A stretch of DNA of 64,000 nt from Methanospirillum hungatei JF-1 (GTDB lineage: Archaea > Halobacteriota > Methanomicrobia > Methanomicrobiales > Methanospirillaceae): NCBI RefSeq assembly GCF_000013445.1, contig NC_007796.1, positions 3,136,936 through 3,200,935 of the forward strand, written 5' to 3'. Under the pieces are notes generated by a model that was not told the DNA's origin, made no database searches, and worked only from the letters and a program-made list of their open reading frames with translations. Numbering within the stretch: position 1 is the first letter of the stretch; each line of letters starts with the position of its first letter. A program made the position numbers and the translations under genes. Shown here piece by piece: positions 27,005-35,980 of the stretch.

Positions 27005-28648
27005 ATGATATTTCTTGAATTTGCAGAATTGTGTTCCAGGCTTGAGAAAATATCAGGAAGACTGGAGACCATCTCCATTCTGGCAGAGACGATATCATCT
27101 CTCTCTGATGATGATCTTCCTCATTTCTGCCGCCTTATTCTGGGAAAACCCTTTCCGGAATGGAGTGGGAAAAAGCTCGGTGTCGGTCCGAATCTCCTGT
27201 ATGAAGCTGTTGCCTATGTTACCGGCAGAAAACGTGAGGAAGTCATTGACCGTCTGAGCCGGGTCGGGGATGCCGGTGCTGCGGTTGAAGAACTCCTCTC
27301 CCAGAAATCACAGACATCTTTTTTCACCGTTGAACTGACTCTTGCTGACATTATGGCTGCCCTTATCGAGATATCCGGAATGGAGGGCGGACGATCCCAG
27401 AAAGAAAAGGTCCGGGTTATCCAGCGAATACTCTCCAGTGCCTCACCTCTTGAGGGGCATTACATCACTGCAATTCTCCTCGAAGATTTTCGGATTGGGG
27501 TCGGTGAAGGAAACCTTCGGGATGCCATCGCTCAGGCCTTCTCAGTCGACCCGAACCTTGTTGAGTATGCGAATCAGGTCAGAAATGACATGGGAGAAGT
27601 CGCGGTGCTGGCACGAAAGGGAGAAGAAGCTCTCCGCTCAGTCCGGCTGGTTCCGTTCCATCCGGTCAGGATGATGCTTGCACGGCAGGGAACAATATCA
27701 GGTGTCCTAAAAGAAGGAGATCCGGTTGCGGTTGAGTTCAAGTATGATGGGGCGAGGTTTCAGTTCCACAAGCAGAACAAAACCTGCAGGATGTACTCCC
27801 GCCGGCTTGAAGAGGTCACCAATGCGATGCCTGATGTTGTTGCACTCCTTGACGAGGCTCTTCCTGATGACATTATTGTGGATGGAGAGGTTATTGCAGT
27901 TCAGGGCGGCCACCCAATGCCATTTCAGACCGTTCTCCGGAGGTTTCGAAGAAAGCACAATGTAGCCGAGGCAGCGGATGCTATCACGATGATCCCAAAC
28001 CTCTTTGACATCCTCTACTACAATCAGGAGATGCTTATTGATCTGCCATTTCGCGAGAGACGGAATATACTGACACAGGTTGCATCCAGGTATGTAACCC
28101 CTCAGCTCGTATCGGATGATGAGACAGAGATAGAGGCATACTACCACACCGCCCTTGATGCTGGTCATGAGGGAGTCATGCTGAAATTACAGGGGTCACG
28201 GTACACACCCGGTGTCAGGGGAAAAGACTGGGTGAAGATAAAACCGGAGGCCGATACCCTGGACCTTGTGGTAACCGGTGCAGAGTGGGGTGAAGGGAAA
28301 CGTGCTCATGTTTTTGGATCTTTTTTACTTTCAGTCAGAGATGATGACAGACTGGTTCCTATAAGCCGGGTTGCCACCGGGTTTTCAGACGAACAACTGA
28401 TCTGGTTGTTTGACACCCTGCAGGATGATATTATCAGGAAAGATGGGAAAATGGTTTATTTTGAACCCAGGCTGGTCTTTGAGATCGGGTATTCGGAGAT
28501 TCAGAAAAGTCCCAATTACGAGGGAGGGTATGCTCTCCGGTTTCCCCGGTTTATTGAGGTACGAGAAGATAAAGACCTGAAAGAAGCAAATACGGCAGAA
28601 GATGTCGAGGAGAGATATATACAGACACACAGTTCTCTAAATACATGA
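27005..28648 (+). CDS. lig: ATP-dependent DNA ligase
   Basis: Seals nicks in Okazaki fragment joining and repair. 547 residues. N-terminal DNA-binding domain to about 210, then the adenylation domain with the nucleotidyl-accepting Lys246 in FKYDGARFQFH, IVDGEVIA, and the OB domain with VKIKPEADTLDLVVTGAEWG (motif V region). Length matches archaeal LigI-type enzymes. It follows the MBL gene by 12 bases. Confidence 0.96.
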   Translation: MIFLEFAELCSRLEKISGRLETISILAETISSLSDDDLPHFCRLILGKPFPEWSGKKLGVGPNLLYEAVAYVTGRKREEVIDRLSRVGDAGAAVEELLSQKSQTSFFTVELTLADIMAALIEISGMEGGRSQKEKVRVIQRILSSASPLEGHYITAILLEDFRIGVGEGNLRDAIAQAFSVDPNLVEYANQVRNDMGEVAVLARKGEEALRSVRLVPFHPVRMMLARQGTISGVLKEGDPVAVEFKYDGARFQFHKQNKTCRMYSRRLEEVTNAMPDVVALLDEALPDDIIVDGEVIAVQGGHPMPFQTVLRRFRRKHNVAEAADAITMIPNLFDILYYNQEMLIDLPFRERRNILTQVASRYVTPQLVSDDETEIEAYYHTALDAGHEGVMLKLQGSRYTPGVRGKDWVKIKPEADTLDLVVTGAEWGEGKRAHVFGSFLLSVRDDDRLVPISRVATGFSDEQLIWLFDTLQDDIIRKDGKMVYFEPRLVFEIGYSEIQKSPNYEGGYALRFPRFIEVREDKDLKEANTAEDVEERYIQTHSSLNT

Positions 28649-28699
28649 TAAATTCATAATTCTGAAGATAATTCGTTGATTTTGGCAAAAAAGAGAGAG

Positions 28700-28760
28700 A
28701 AATCTTTTTCTGAATTTCATTTTCTCCGTTTAAAACTTTTCATTTACCAAATAGATTTAT
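28700..28760 (+). terminator. T-rich stretch after DNA ligase
   Basis: Repeated T runs (CTTTTTCTG, CATTTTCTC, ACTTTTCATTTACC) 50-110 bases after the ligase stop, as in archaeal intrinsic termination. The same stretch holds AT-rich promoter-like sequence for speD. Confidence 0.4.
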
Positions 28761-28789
28761 CTTTTCAGGTATCGCATTCTTATACCCAC

Positions 28790-28808
28790 GGTCTCTCATG
28801 AAGAGACC
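28790..28808 (+). promoter_or_regulatory. perfect hairpin in the speD leader
   Basis: GGTCTCT-CATGA-AGAGACC: a 7-bp stem with a 5-base loop ending 29 bases before the speD ATG and 15 before its AGGAGGG ribosome site. It would sit near the 5' end of the mRNA if the AT-rich stretch at about 28750-28765 is the TATA region. Control by polyamines or SAM is only a guess. Confidence 0.45.
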
Positions 28809-28837
28809 ACCCTACAACCTTACAGGAGGGATGGCGA

Positions 28838-29236
28838 ATGAATGGACTACATCTAATTGCTGATATGTACCGCTGCACCTGCACTGCTGATCTACTGTGT
28901 GACCAGAGCAAGTTAGAGAAACTCTGTGTGGATGCATGTATGAACGCTGGTCTTACCCCGCTTGGAACATATTTCCACCAGTTTATGGATGAAAACGGAA
29001 ATAAAGCAGGAGTCACGGGAAACGTGGTTTTGGCAGAGTCACATCTCGCCATCCACACCTGGCCGGAAAATAACGGGGTGACCCTTGACGTCTATGTCTG
29101 TAACTACAGCAGGGATAACAGTGATCGGGCCAGACAGACCTTTCAGGAAGTAACATCTGCCCTTGCCCCCGAAGAGATGGCAAGCCATGAAGTCATCAGA
29201 GGAGAGATCAACGCTGCCAGAGCTGCAGCAATCTGA
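28838..29236 (+). CDS. speD: S-adenosylmethionine decarboxylase proenzyme
   Basis: Pyruvoyl enzyme that makes decarboxylated SAM, the aminopropyl donor for spermidine. 132 residues. The self-processing site is LAESHLAIHTWPE, cut between Glu67 and Ser68 to form the pyruvoyl group. LDVYVCNYS matches the small bacterial/archaeal class. AGGAGGG stands 7 bases before the ATG. An out-of-frame ATG directly after the ribosome site (28831) opens a 10-codon frame overlapping the start. speE follows after 5 bases. Confidence 0.95.
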   Translation: MNGLHLIADMYRCTCTADLLCDQSKLEKLCVDACMNAGLTPLGTYFHQFMDENGNKAGVTGNVVLAESHLAIHTWPENNGVTLDVYVCNYSRDNSDRARQTFQEVTSALAPEEMASHEVIRGEINAARAAAI

Positions 29237-29241
29237 AATCC

Positions 29242-30120
29242 ATGGATACATCTCTTTTTTCAGACCTGCTCTGTGAATCACTGAATGATAACAGCGGGTT
29301 TTTCTTTAAAAAGGGAAGACTGCTGGAGCAGGGTGAAACGCCCTTTCAAGTCTATGAGGTCTGGGATACTCCGGAGCTTGGAAAACTCTTCCGGCTGGAC
29401 GGATATTTCATGACATCAGAGAGGGATGAGTTCTTTTACCATGAGAATATGATTCATCCCGCCCTCGTCTCTCATCCTGAACCAGAGACCGTCCTCATCA
29501 TCGGTGGCGGGGATGGCGGATCAGCTGACGAGGTATTCAAGCACCCGTCGGTGAAACGGATCGTTCTTGTCGAACTGGACAAAGCGGTTATTGACCTTTC
29601 ACGCAAGTACTTTGAATCGGTACACCATGGATCTCTTGATGATCCCCGGATGGAGATTCTCATTGAAGACGGGCTGAAATATGTCAGGGAGATCGGACCA
29701 GGAAAAGAAGAAAAGTTTGATCTGATCGTTCTGGACCTGACCGATCCCCTGGGTCCGGCTGCCGAGCTCTATTCACCACGATTTATGGCAGAGTGTAAGG
29801 CACTTCTGAATGAGGGAGGTATGTTTGTCCTCCACATCGGACCGCCTGTCTATGCACCGCAGCGGGTATCCGGGCTTATGAAAAACCTTACCAGTGTCTT
29901 TCACATCGTGGCCCCATACTTTGTGTATATTCCGCTCTATGGAAGCCTCTGGGGTATGGCCTGTGCATCTGATACCAGAGATCCCAGACAGACGAACAAA
30001 GCGAGGGTAGATGAGATTATCAGGGAACGTTCACTACCAAATCTTCAGTATTATAACGGGGCTACTCATGAAGCAGGATTTGCCCTGCCTGAGTATCTGA
30101 AAAAAATACTTTCCTCGTAA
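29242..30120 (+). CDS. speE: spermidine synthase (polyamine aminopropyltransferase)
   Basis: Transfers the aminopropyl group of decarboxylated SAM to putrescine or a similar amine. 292 residues. An N-terminal beta domain, then the SAM-type fold with LIIGGGDGGSADEV (cofactor loop), VELDKAVIDLSRKYF and LIVLDLTDPLGPA (catalytic Asp region). Cotranscribed with speD. The product is the substrate of the deoxyhypusine synthase encoded at 43707-44675. Confidence 0.95.
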   Translation: MDTSLFSDLLCESLNDNSGFFFKKGRLLEQGETPFQVYEVWDTPELGKLFRLDGYFMTSERDEFFYHENMIHPALVSHPEPETVLIIGGGDGGSADEVFKHPSVKRIVLVELDKAVIDLSRKYFESVHHGSLDDPRMEILIEDGLKYVREIGPGKEEKFDLIVLDLTDPLGPAAELYSPRFMAECKALLNEGGMFVLHIGPPVYAPQRVSGLMKNLTSVFHIVAPYFVYIPLYGSLWGMACASDTRDPRQTNKARVDEIIRERSLPNLQYYNGATHEAGFALPEYLKKILSS

Positions 30121-30132
30121 ATTTTTAAAAAG
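30118..30132. terminator. bidirectional T/A tract between convergent genes
   Basis: AATTTTTAAAAAG lies between the convergent stops of speE and GluRS, giving a T run on either strand. Confidence 0.4.
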
Positions 30133-31818
30133 TCAGCGGTGGGTAAAGTATGCCACCGCAGGATTGCCGGCTGCATCAATACGTGCAAACCCAACCCGCT
30201 CAAACTGGACAATTCTATCCTGTGTTGTGACTGCTTCAGGCTCACATACCCCACTGACATCCCCATCAGGAGTTTTCAGGGTGCAGGGGTTTGCATGGTT
30301 TTCCGGAAGCCACTGGATGATCGGGGCTTTTTTACTTCTGGCTTCCTGCAGATCATCACCGGCATACTCCCCCCGGATAATATCACCTTCATAGAGCACT
30401 TTGATATTGAAGAGATCCTTGAGCCTGATATATGCTGCACCAGATTCAAGTTCAGCCTTTGGCAGGTAGAGACTTCCGGCAAAGGGAATCTCACGGTATC
30501 CCCTCGATTCATCTCCCGGATATCTCATTGCTTTTGCCACAACCGGGTCACTTCCGGATACGGGAACCAGAACCGGATCAGGAACAAAGAAGAACCGGTC
30601 AGCCTGACTGTCAATGATCTCTTTATTCTTTGCGTAGAGGTTTTCCCATGAGAACTGGATATCAGTCTCCCCGATACCGATCTCAACAACCGCATTCCGA
30701 ACAGCCTGTGGCTGAATACCCCGGCGTGCCATGGCACGAAGTGTTCCAAGCCTGACATCGTCCCATCCGGAATACTCACCTGACTGGATTCCGGCCCGCA
30801 TCTGGGAGGTTGAGAGGACCACGCCTTCTATACCCATCCGGCCGTAATGCCGGTATACCGGAGTCTCCCAGCCCATATACCTGAAGATGAACTCCTGCCG
30901 TTTTGTATTGGCAATATGATCCTTCCCCCTGATAACATGAGTCATGCCTAGGAGGTGATCATCTACCGCCACGGAGAGGTTCATGAGCGGGTATACGATA
31001 GCATCAACCCGCTGGTGAGGAGTGGACGTGAGAACCCGGAATAGCGGATAATCACGCATGGCCGGGTCAGGATGAGAGAGGTCGGTCTTTAACCTGACCC
31101 CAACCTCTCCCTCGGTAAATGCCCCGTCAAGCATCTGGTCAAAGAGGTCCAGTGCTTCTTCAGGGGACTGACTCCGGCATGGACAGGCGGTCTTGTGCAT
31201 CTTGAGATCCTTAAACTTCTCATTGTCACACCGGCAGACATAGGCATGACCTTTCTGAATAAGCTCCTTTCCGACCTCATAATATTTTGAAAACCGGTCT
31301 GACTGGAAGATGGTTTCGGCGATGGAAAGACCCATCCATGCGATATCCTCCCTGACCATATCATAGGCATCGGGATCTACCCGTTTTGGATCGGTGTCCT
31401 CTATCCGGAGGATATACTTCCCGCCATACCGCCGGATATACTCATCATTGAGAAATGCTGCCCGTGCATGTCCAAGATGAAGCGGCCCTGAGGGATTGGG
31501 AGCAAACCGCATCACAACCCCCCCTTCAGCCTTTGGAAGATCTGGAAGACCGATCTTCTTCTTCTCCTTCTTTTCAAAGAGGGAGGCATACTGGTCAGGA
31601 GCAATGGTTTTCAGCTTCTCTTCCCGATCTTCGGCAGATAACGAAGAAACCTCTTCCAGAACTGATCCCAGTAATCCTTTTATCTCACCGGCCTTTGAAC
31701 GAAGTTCCGGATGAGTTCCAAGAATGGCACCCATCACTGCCCCTGCAGCCGGCACACTCTTATGTTTCACTGCATTGGAGAGAGCAGCGATGAGCAATAC
31801 AGAACGCACGTCGTCCAT
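30133..31818 (-). CDS. gltX: glutamate--tRNA ligase (archaeal type)
   Basis: 561 residues. The class I HIGH motif is HLGH (114-117) in PSGPLHLGHARAAFL, with RIEDTDPKR. The second class I signature, usually KMSKS-like LSTSK in archaeal GluRS, reads VVLSTSQM here, with Gln in place of the Lys. The C-terminal domain is the beta-barrel GlnRS type. It charges tRNA-Glu and, if non-discriminating, tRNA-Gln too (no GlnRS is expected in this group). Last gene of the superoperon; the start overlaps the prenyl synthase stop by one base. Confidence 0.95.
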   Translation of the reverse strand: MDDVRSVLLIAALSNAVKHKSVPAAGAVMGAILGTHPELRSKAGEIKGLLGSVLEEVSSLSAEDREEKLKTIAPDQYASLFEKKEKKKIGLPDLPKAEGGVVMRFAPNPSGPLHLGHARAAFLNDEYIRRYGGKYILRIEDTDPKRVDPDAYDMVREDIAWMGLSIAETIFQSDRFSKYYEVGKELIQKGHAYVCRCDNEKFKDLKMHKTACPCRSQSPEEALDLFDQMLDGAFTEGEVGVRLKTDLSHPDPAMRDYPLFRVLTSTPHQRVDAIVYPLMNLSVAVDDHLLGMTHVIRGKDHIANTKRQEFIFRYMGWETPVYRHYGRMGIEGVVLSTSQMRAGIQSGEYSGWDDVRLGTLRAMARRGIQPQAVRNAVVEIGIGETDIQFSWENLYAKNKEIIDSQADRFFFVPDPVLVPVSGSDPVVAKAMRYPGDESRGYREIPFAGSLYLPKAELESGAAYIRLKDLFNIKVLYEGDIIRGEYAGDDLQEARSKKAPIIQWLPENHANPCTLKTPDGDVSGVCEPEAVTTQDRIVQFERVGFARIDAAGNPAVAYFTHR

Positions 31819-32780
31819 CAGTAGTCCCTTTTGATAAAGTACCAGGCAAGATCAGCAAGCAGTTTCTTTTCGGTTGTATCAGGAAGGACAGAAAGACCAT
31901 TGATTGCAGAACTGATCATATCATTCGCTTCCTGCTCTACGGAGTGGATCACCCCTTTTTCATTCAGCAGGGCAATGAGGGATACGATATCATCTTTGCT
32001 CAGCGAGCGACGCCAAGGTTTGAGATCAATCCCCTTCTCGCGTGCAGTAATGGCAATCAGAGTCTGTTTTCCCTCCCTGATGTCTGAGGCCTGATCCTTT
32101 CCTGACTTTTCAGAGGAGGCGAGGAGATCGATGAGATCATCCTGAATCTGGAAGGCTGCACCGATTTTGCACCCGTAGGTATAGAGTGCATCAACCTGTG
32201 CTTCCGAACCCCCTGCAAGAAGAGAACCAATAGCTGCTGCAGCACCATAGAGCACGCCCGTCTTCTTGGTGATCATGTCCAGGTACTCATCTCGGGTCAC
32301 ATCTTCCCGCTCTTCAAAAGACATATCCTGCTGCTGGCCTTCGCATATCTCCTCACAGGTTCTTGCAAGAAGAGATATCGCCCGGACCTTTGCACCTTCC
32401 GGAGCTTCAGCATTACAAATTAGGAAGAATGCTCGGGCATAGAGAACATCTCCAGCAAGTATTGCAGCAGGCTCACCCCAAAGAGTATGTACAGTCTTCT
32501 GACCACGCCGGTACACATCCTTGTCCATGATGTCATCATGAATCAGCGTGAAGTTATGAGTCACCTCAAGGGCGAGGCCGGCTTGCATTATCTTCTGTGA
32601 TGCCCCGGGAGTTACGGCATCTGCTGCCAGTTTGAATAATGCCGGACGGAGACGTTTTCCTCCGGCGAATAACAGGTGATTTGCTGCCCTGGAGAGGGCA
32701 GTTTTCGGATCTCCATAACAATCCTGCAGGAGAGAATTGACCTCGTCTGCTGTTTTTTTCAGGTATGTCTCAAGCTCCAT
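31818..32780 (-). CDS. idsA: polyprenyl diphosphate synthase (GGPP/FPP synthase)
   Basis: Condenses IPP with allylic diphosphates to make C15/C20 chains for archaeal ether lipids. 320 residues. First Asp-rich motif DDIMD at 82-86 after FTLIH, second DDLID at 214-218 after FQIQ, and GGKRLRPAL near the start. The residues before the first motif (Leu/Asn-Phe-Thr) suggest a medium-to-long product; exact length is uncertain. It sits with IDI-2, IPK and mevalonate kinase in one operon. Confidence 0.92.
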   Translation of the reverse strand: MELETYLKKTADEVNSLLQDCYGDPKTALSRAANHLLFAGGKRLRPALFKLAADAVTPGASQKIMQAGLALEVTHNFTLIHDDIMDKDVYRRGQKTVHTLWGEPAAILAGDVLYARAFFLICNAEAPEGAKVRAISLLARTCEEICEGQQQDMSFEEREDVTRDEYLDMITKKTGVLYGAAAAIGSLLAGGSEAQVDALYTYGCKIGAAFQIQDDLIDLLASSEKSGKDQASDIREGKQTLIAITAREKGIDLKPWRRSLSKDDIVSLIALLNEKGVIHSVEQEANDMISSAINGLSVLPDTTEKKLLADLAWYFIKRDY

Positions 32781-32794
32781 ACGTAATCTGTTCC

Positions 32795-34132
32795 TTATGC
32801 CAGTTTCTGTCTCTGACCGTTTGCCATCAGGAAGAAATCCTTGTTCAGGGTGTACCCAAGTTCGGTTGCAAGCCCCAGATACTCTGAGGTAAGATCAATC
32901 CCACCATGAGCTGATATAATAAATTGCGGGTTTAAGAGATGTACCATCTCATAATGATCCTCGCAGTATGCATGACCGCTCACGTGAAGTTCATCAAATA
33001 TCCTCGCACCCTGTGATTTTAACATAGTAAACATCCGGTACCGCTGGGCACGATTCATATCATTCGGGATCAGCTGGGCACTGATCATCACCTTATCACC
33101 CCGTTCTATCTTATACGGAGTGTCATTCTGGGCTATCCTCGTTAGAATTGAACCAGGTTCTCCCTGGTGACCGGTAACGATCGGTACATACTGTTCCTTA
33201 CCTGATTTAATCAGCCGTCGTAGTGTTCGCTCAACCACCCGGCGGTTTCCGAATACACTGGTGGTATCAGGGAACCTGACCATCTTCATCTGTTCTGCGG
33301 TGACACAGTACCGTTCCATGGAACGTCCAAGGAGCAGGGGCTTACGCCCAATCTCATGTGCACATTCAGCTATGGTCTTTACCCGTGCGATATGTGATGC
33401 AAATGTACTGACGATGATCGCGTTCTTGTCATCTTCATAACTGGTGATAACGTCACGGACCATGTTTTTGGCGATCTGCTCACTCGGACACCTGCCTTTC
33501 TTGTTCACGTTGGTGGACTCGGTGATCAGACAGAGCACCCCTTCTTTCCCAATCTTTTTGAGTTTGGCAAAGTCCGGTGGTTCCCCGAGTACAGGATTCC
33601 GGTCAAGTTTAAAGTCCAGTGCATAGACGATAGCCCCTTTTGGTGTATACAGGGCGACCGTTGCCGTATCGATAATACTGTGCTGTGTGCGGACAAATTC
33701 CATTCCCAGAGTATTTGAGATATTGTATCGTTGTCCACATTTCAGTGCAATCAGTTTGTTATTGACTCCGAATTTCTTTTCACCCTCTATCTGCTGCTTT
33801 ACCAATTCAATGGTATATGGAGTCCCGATAATAGGAGCATTGTACCGGTGAACCAGTTTTGGTACTGCCCCAATATGGTCAAGATGACCATGGGAGAGGA
33901 TAACGGCCTTGACCGTCCCTTCAAGCTGGTTCATGACGGTATCATCAGGTATTACACCCATCTGGATAAGGTCCAGTGAATGGGTATTTTCCATCTCTAT
34001 ATCGGGATACATCATCAGGGAATCAAGCCTGATCCCCATATCAAATATTACTATCTCCTTTCCGCAGCGGACGGCGGTCATATTTCGCCCAAACTCATTA
34101 TACCCGCCCACTGCAAGGATCTCAATGTCCAA
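32795..34132 (-). CDS. rnj: ribonuclease J (beta-CASP MBL RNase)
   Basis: 445 residues, MBL domain with LSHGHLDHIGAVP metal site, then beta-CASP motifs (VSTFASHIARV, VTGHQGEPGS, HVSGHAY) and a late ISAHGG. Archaeal RNase J is a 5'-3' exoribonuclease in mRNA turnover and rRNA maturation. The start lies 11 bases inside the IDI-2 gene. The presence among isoprenoid genes is conserved in related methanogens (from general knowledge) and has no clear functional reason. Confidence 0.94.
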   Translation of the reverse strand: MDIEILAVGGYNEFGRNMTAVRCGKEIVIFDMGIRLDSLMMYPDIEMENTHSLDLIQMGVIPDDTVMNQLEGTVKAVILSHGHLDHIGAVPKLVHRYNAPIIGTPYTIELVKQQIEGEKKFGVNNKLIALKCGQRYNISNTLGMEFVRTQHSIIDTATVALYTPKGAIVYALDFKLDRNPVLGEPPDFAKLKKIGKEGVLCLITESTNVNKKGRCPSEQIAKNMVRDVITSYEDDKNAIIVSTFASHIARVKTIAECAHEIGRKPLLLGRSMERYCVTAEQMKMVRFPDTTSVFGNRRVVERTLRRLIKSGKEQYVPIVTGHQGEPGSILTRIAQNDTPYKIERGDKVMISAQLIPNDMNRAQRYRMFTMLKSQGARIFDELHVSGHAYCEDHYEMVHLLNPQFIISAHGGIDLTSEYLGLATELGYTLNKDFFLMANGQRQKLA

Positions 34133-35213
34133 TTCTGTCTCCTCCTGGAAGATTTTCTATCATTTCCCGTGTCTTACCGGTGAGATACCACCGGGCCTGT
34201 GGTAACTCGGATATTCGGGTTTTTCCGGTAAGGAACATACTTATCCGGAGTTCCTGGTGAATGGTCCGGATAGTTTCCCGTAATACATCAGGGCCTTCGC
34301 AGGCGGGTTTTAAGAGTGGAAGTGCCATTCCGGCAAGATGGGCACCCATTACCAGTGCCTTCGTGATATCTATTCCGGATCGAATCCCCCCGCTTGCTAT
34401 AACCGGTCCCCCGCACCGGGTTGTTTCATACAGGCTCACTACAGTCGGAAGACCCCACTCTCCAAACCGCTCGCCTAATCCCTTCAGGTGCAGATCTTCT
34501 TTACCGGCAACACTCCCCGACCGGTGGCTTTCAATGAGAGCCCATGATGAGCCTCCATATCCACCAATATCCACACATGCTGCTCCTGCACCAAAGCACC
34601 GGATCCCGGTTTCATATGAAATGCCCGAACCGGTCTCCTTTACTATTACCGGAACCTTCAGGTCCCTGCAGAGTTCACGAAGAGCGGCATAACATCCGCC
34701 TGCATCATGATCTCCCTCCGGCTGAATTGCTTCCTGAAGGAAGTTGAGATGAATTGCCAGGGCATCTGCATCTATCATCTCAACCGCACGTTCTGCCCAC
34801 TCAATGCCATGATCCCTGAGCTGCACAATGCCCAGGTTCCCGACAATAAACGTATCGGGTGCTTTTTCCCTGACGATAGAGAACGTATCGGCCAGCTCGG
34901 GATTTTCTATTGCAGCCCGCTGGGATCCGACACCAATACCAAGGTCAAATTCACCGGCTATCTCTCCAAGAACCGCATTGACATCTTTTGTCTCCGGATG
35001 TCCGCCGGTCATGGCAGATATAAACAGGGGAGAACCCAGATTATGCCCTAAAAACCGGGTCTCAAGTGACAGACGGTCCATATCACAGTCGGGGAGTGCT
35101 TCATGGACTAGCCTGATATCATCAAAGCCGGTGCTGCCGGATTCAATATGTTCATCAAGACAGATACGAAGGTGATCAAGTTTTCGGGAGGAGGTAAATT
35201 CCCTGCGGTTCAT
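34122..35213 (-). CDS. fni: isopentenyl-diphosphate delta-isomerase, type 2 (FMN)
   Basis: Interconverts IPP and DMAPP using reduced FMN. 363 residues, TIM barrel. Landmarks are SRKLDHLRICLDEHIE near the start, ISAMTGGHPE, GIGVGSQRAAIENPEL, and VIASGGIRSGIDITKAL near the phosphate site. The start overlaps the IPK stop by 4 bases; the end overlaps RNase J by 11. Confidence 0.95.
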   Translation of the reverse strand: MNRREFTSSRKLDHLRICLDEHIESGSTGFDDIRLVHEALPDCDMDRLSLETRFLGHNLGSPLFISAMTGGHPETKDVNAVLGEIAGEFDLGIGVGSQRAAIENPELADTFSIVREKAPDTFIVGNLGIVQLRDHGIEWAERAVEMIDADALAIHLNFLQEAIQPEGDHDAGGCYAALRELCRDLKVPVIVKETGSGISYETGIRCFGAGAACVDIGGYGGSSWALIESHRSGSVAGKEDLHLKGLGERFGEWGLPTVVSLYETTRCGGPVIASGGIRSGIDITKALVMGAHLAGMALPLLKPACEGPDVLRETIRTIHQELRISMFLTGKTRISELPQARWYLTGKTREMIENLPGGDRIGH

Positions 35214-35980
35214 GCTCCCTCCGGCAGGATCCTGGTGCCCCCATGATCTGCCCCGCTTAAAAAATCCTGAAGTCGTGAGATATGGAATATGTCAGATTCA
35301 ATACCAATATCTGCAAGACGAAGGAGTTCTGAAATTTTTCCCTGCATTCCTCCGGTAACGTCAACCGAACCGGAGCCTTCAATCCTTATGGTATGCGCCA
35401 TTGTCCGGCGCAGTTCCCTCACAACTGATCCATCAGCATCCAGAAGACCGGGAACATCGGTTGCAAGCCCGATGCGTTTCATACCCAGCTTCTGTGCCAA
35501 TACCCTGACCAGTTGATCACCGGAAACAATACATGCCCCTTTCTCGGTATCCATGACCACATCTCCATGCAAAACCGGTACGATACCAAGATCGATCATG
35601 AGATGAAGATGTGTCAGGCAGTAACCGGAGAGTTCTCCTCCGGATGCGACCATGCCTTCAAGCGGATGGACACTAACGGCTTCTATTCCTTCAGCACGCA
35701 AGGTTCGGACAACCAGTTCATTCAGGGCAGATACCGCTTGATGTGTCGCATAAATTCCTTCCCGATTCTCTCGAGAGACACCACTCTGGATATGATACTG
35801 CCTGGCCTGTGGATGCCCGCATGATCCGGCACCATGAATGAGAAGAAGAGGAATATCTGCATACTCTTTCAGAGCCCGTGCTACCTCTTGCAGGACACTC
35901 TCACGAATAACTCCTGCATCACCCCGTTCCTTATCGGTGATAACACTTCCGCCAAGTTTTAAAATGATTCGATCAGGCAT
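35210..35980 (-). CDS. ipk: isopentenyl phosphate kinase
   Basis: Phosphorylates isopentenyl phosphate to IPP, the step that marks the archaeal (modified) mevalonate pathway. 256 residues of the amino-acid-kinase fold: KLGGSVITDKE at the start, HGAGSCGHPQARQY with the substrate-binding His, VLHGDVVMD and VTGGMQGKI. The start lies 8 bases inside the mevalonate kinase gene, so translation is coupled. Confidence 0.94.
   Translation of the reverse strand: MPDRIILKLGGSVITDKERGDAGVIRESVLQEVARALKEYADIPLLLIHGAGSCGHPQARQYHIQSGVSRENREGIYATHQAVSALNELVVRTLRAEGIEAVSVHPLEGMVASGGELSGYCLTHLHLMIDLGIVPVLHGDVVMDTEKGACIVSGDQLVRVLAQKLGMKRIGLATDVPGLLDADGSVVRELRRTMAHTIRIEGSGSVDVTGGMQGKISELLRLADIGIESDIFHISRLQDFLSGADHGGTRILPEGA

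Noticed and set aside
28831-28863. 10-codon ORF overlapping the speD start as a true regulatory peptide
   Set aside because: Its ATG touches the ribosome site with no spacing, so initiation there is unlikely; kept only as part of a finding.
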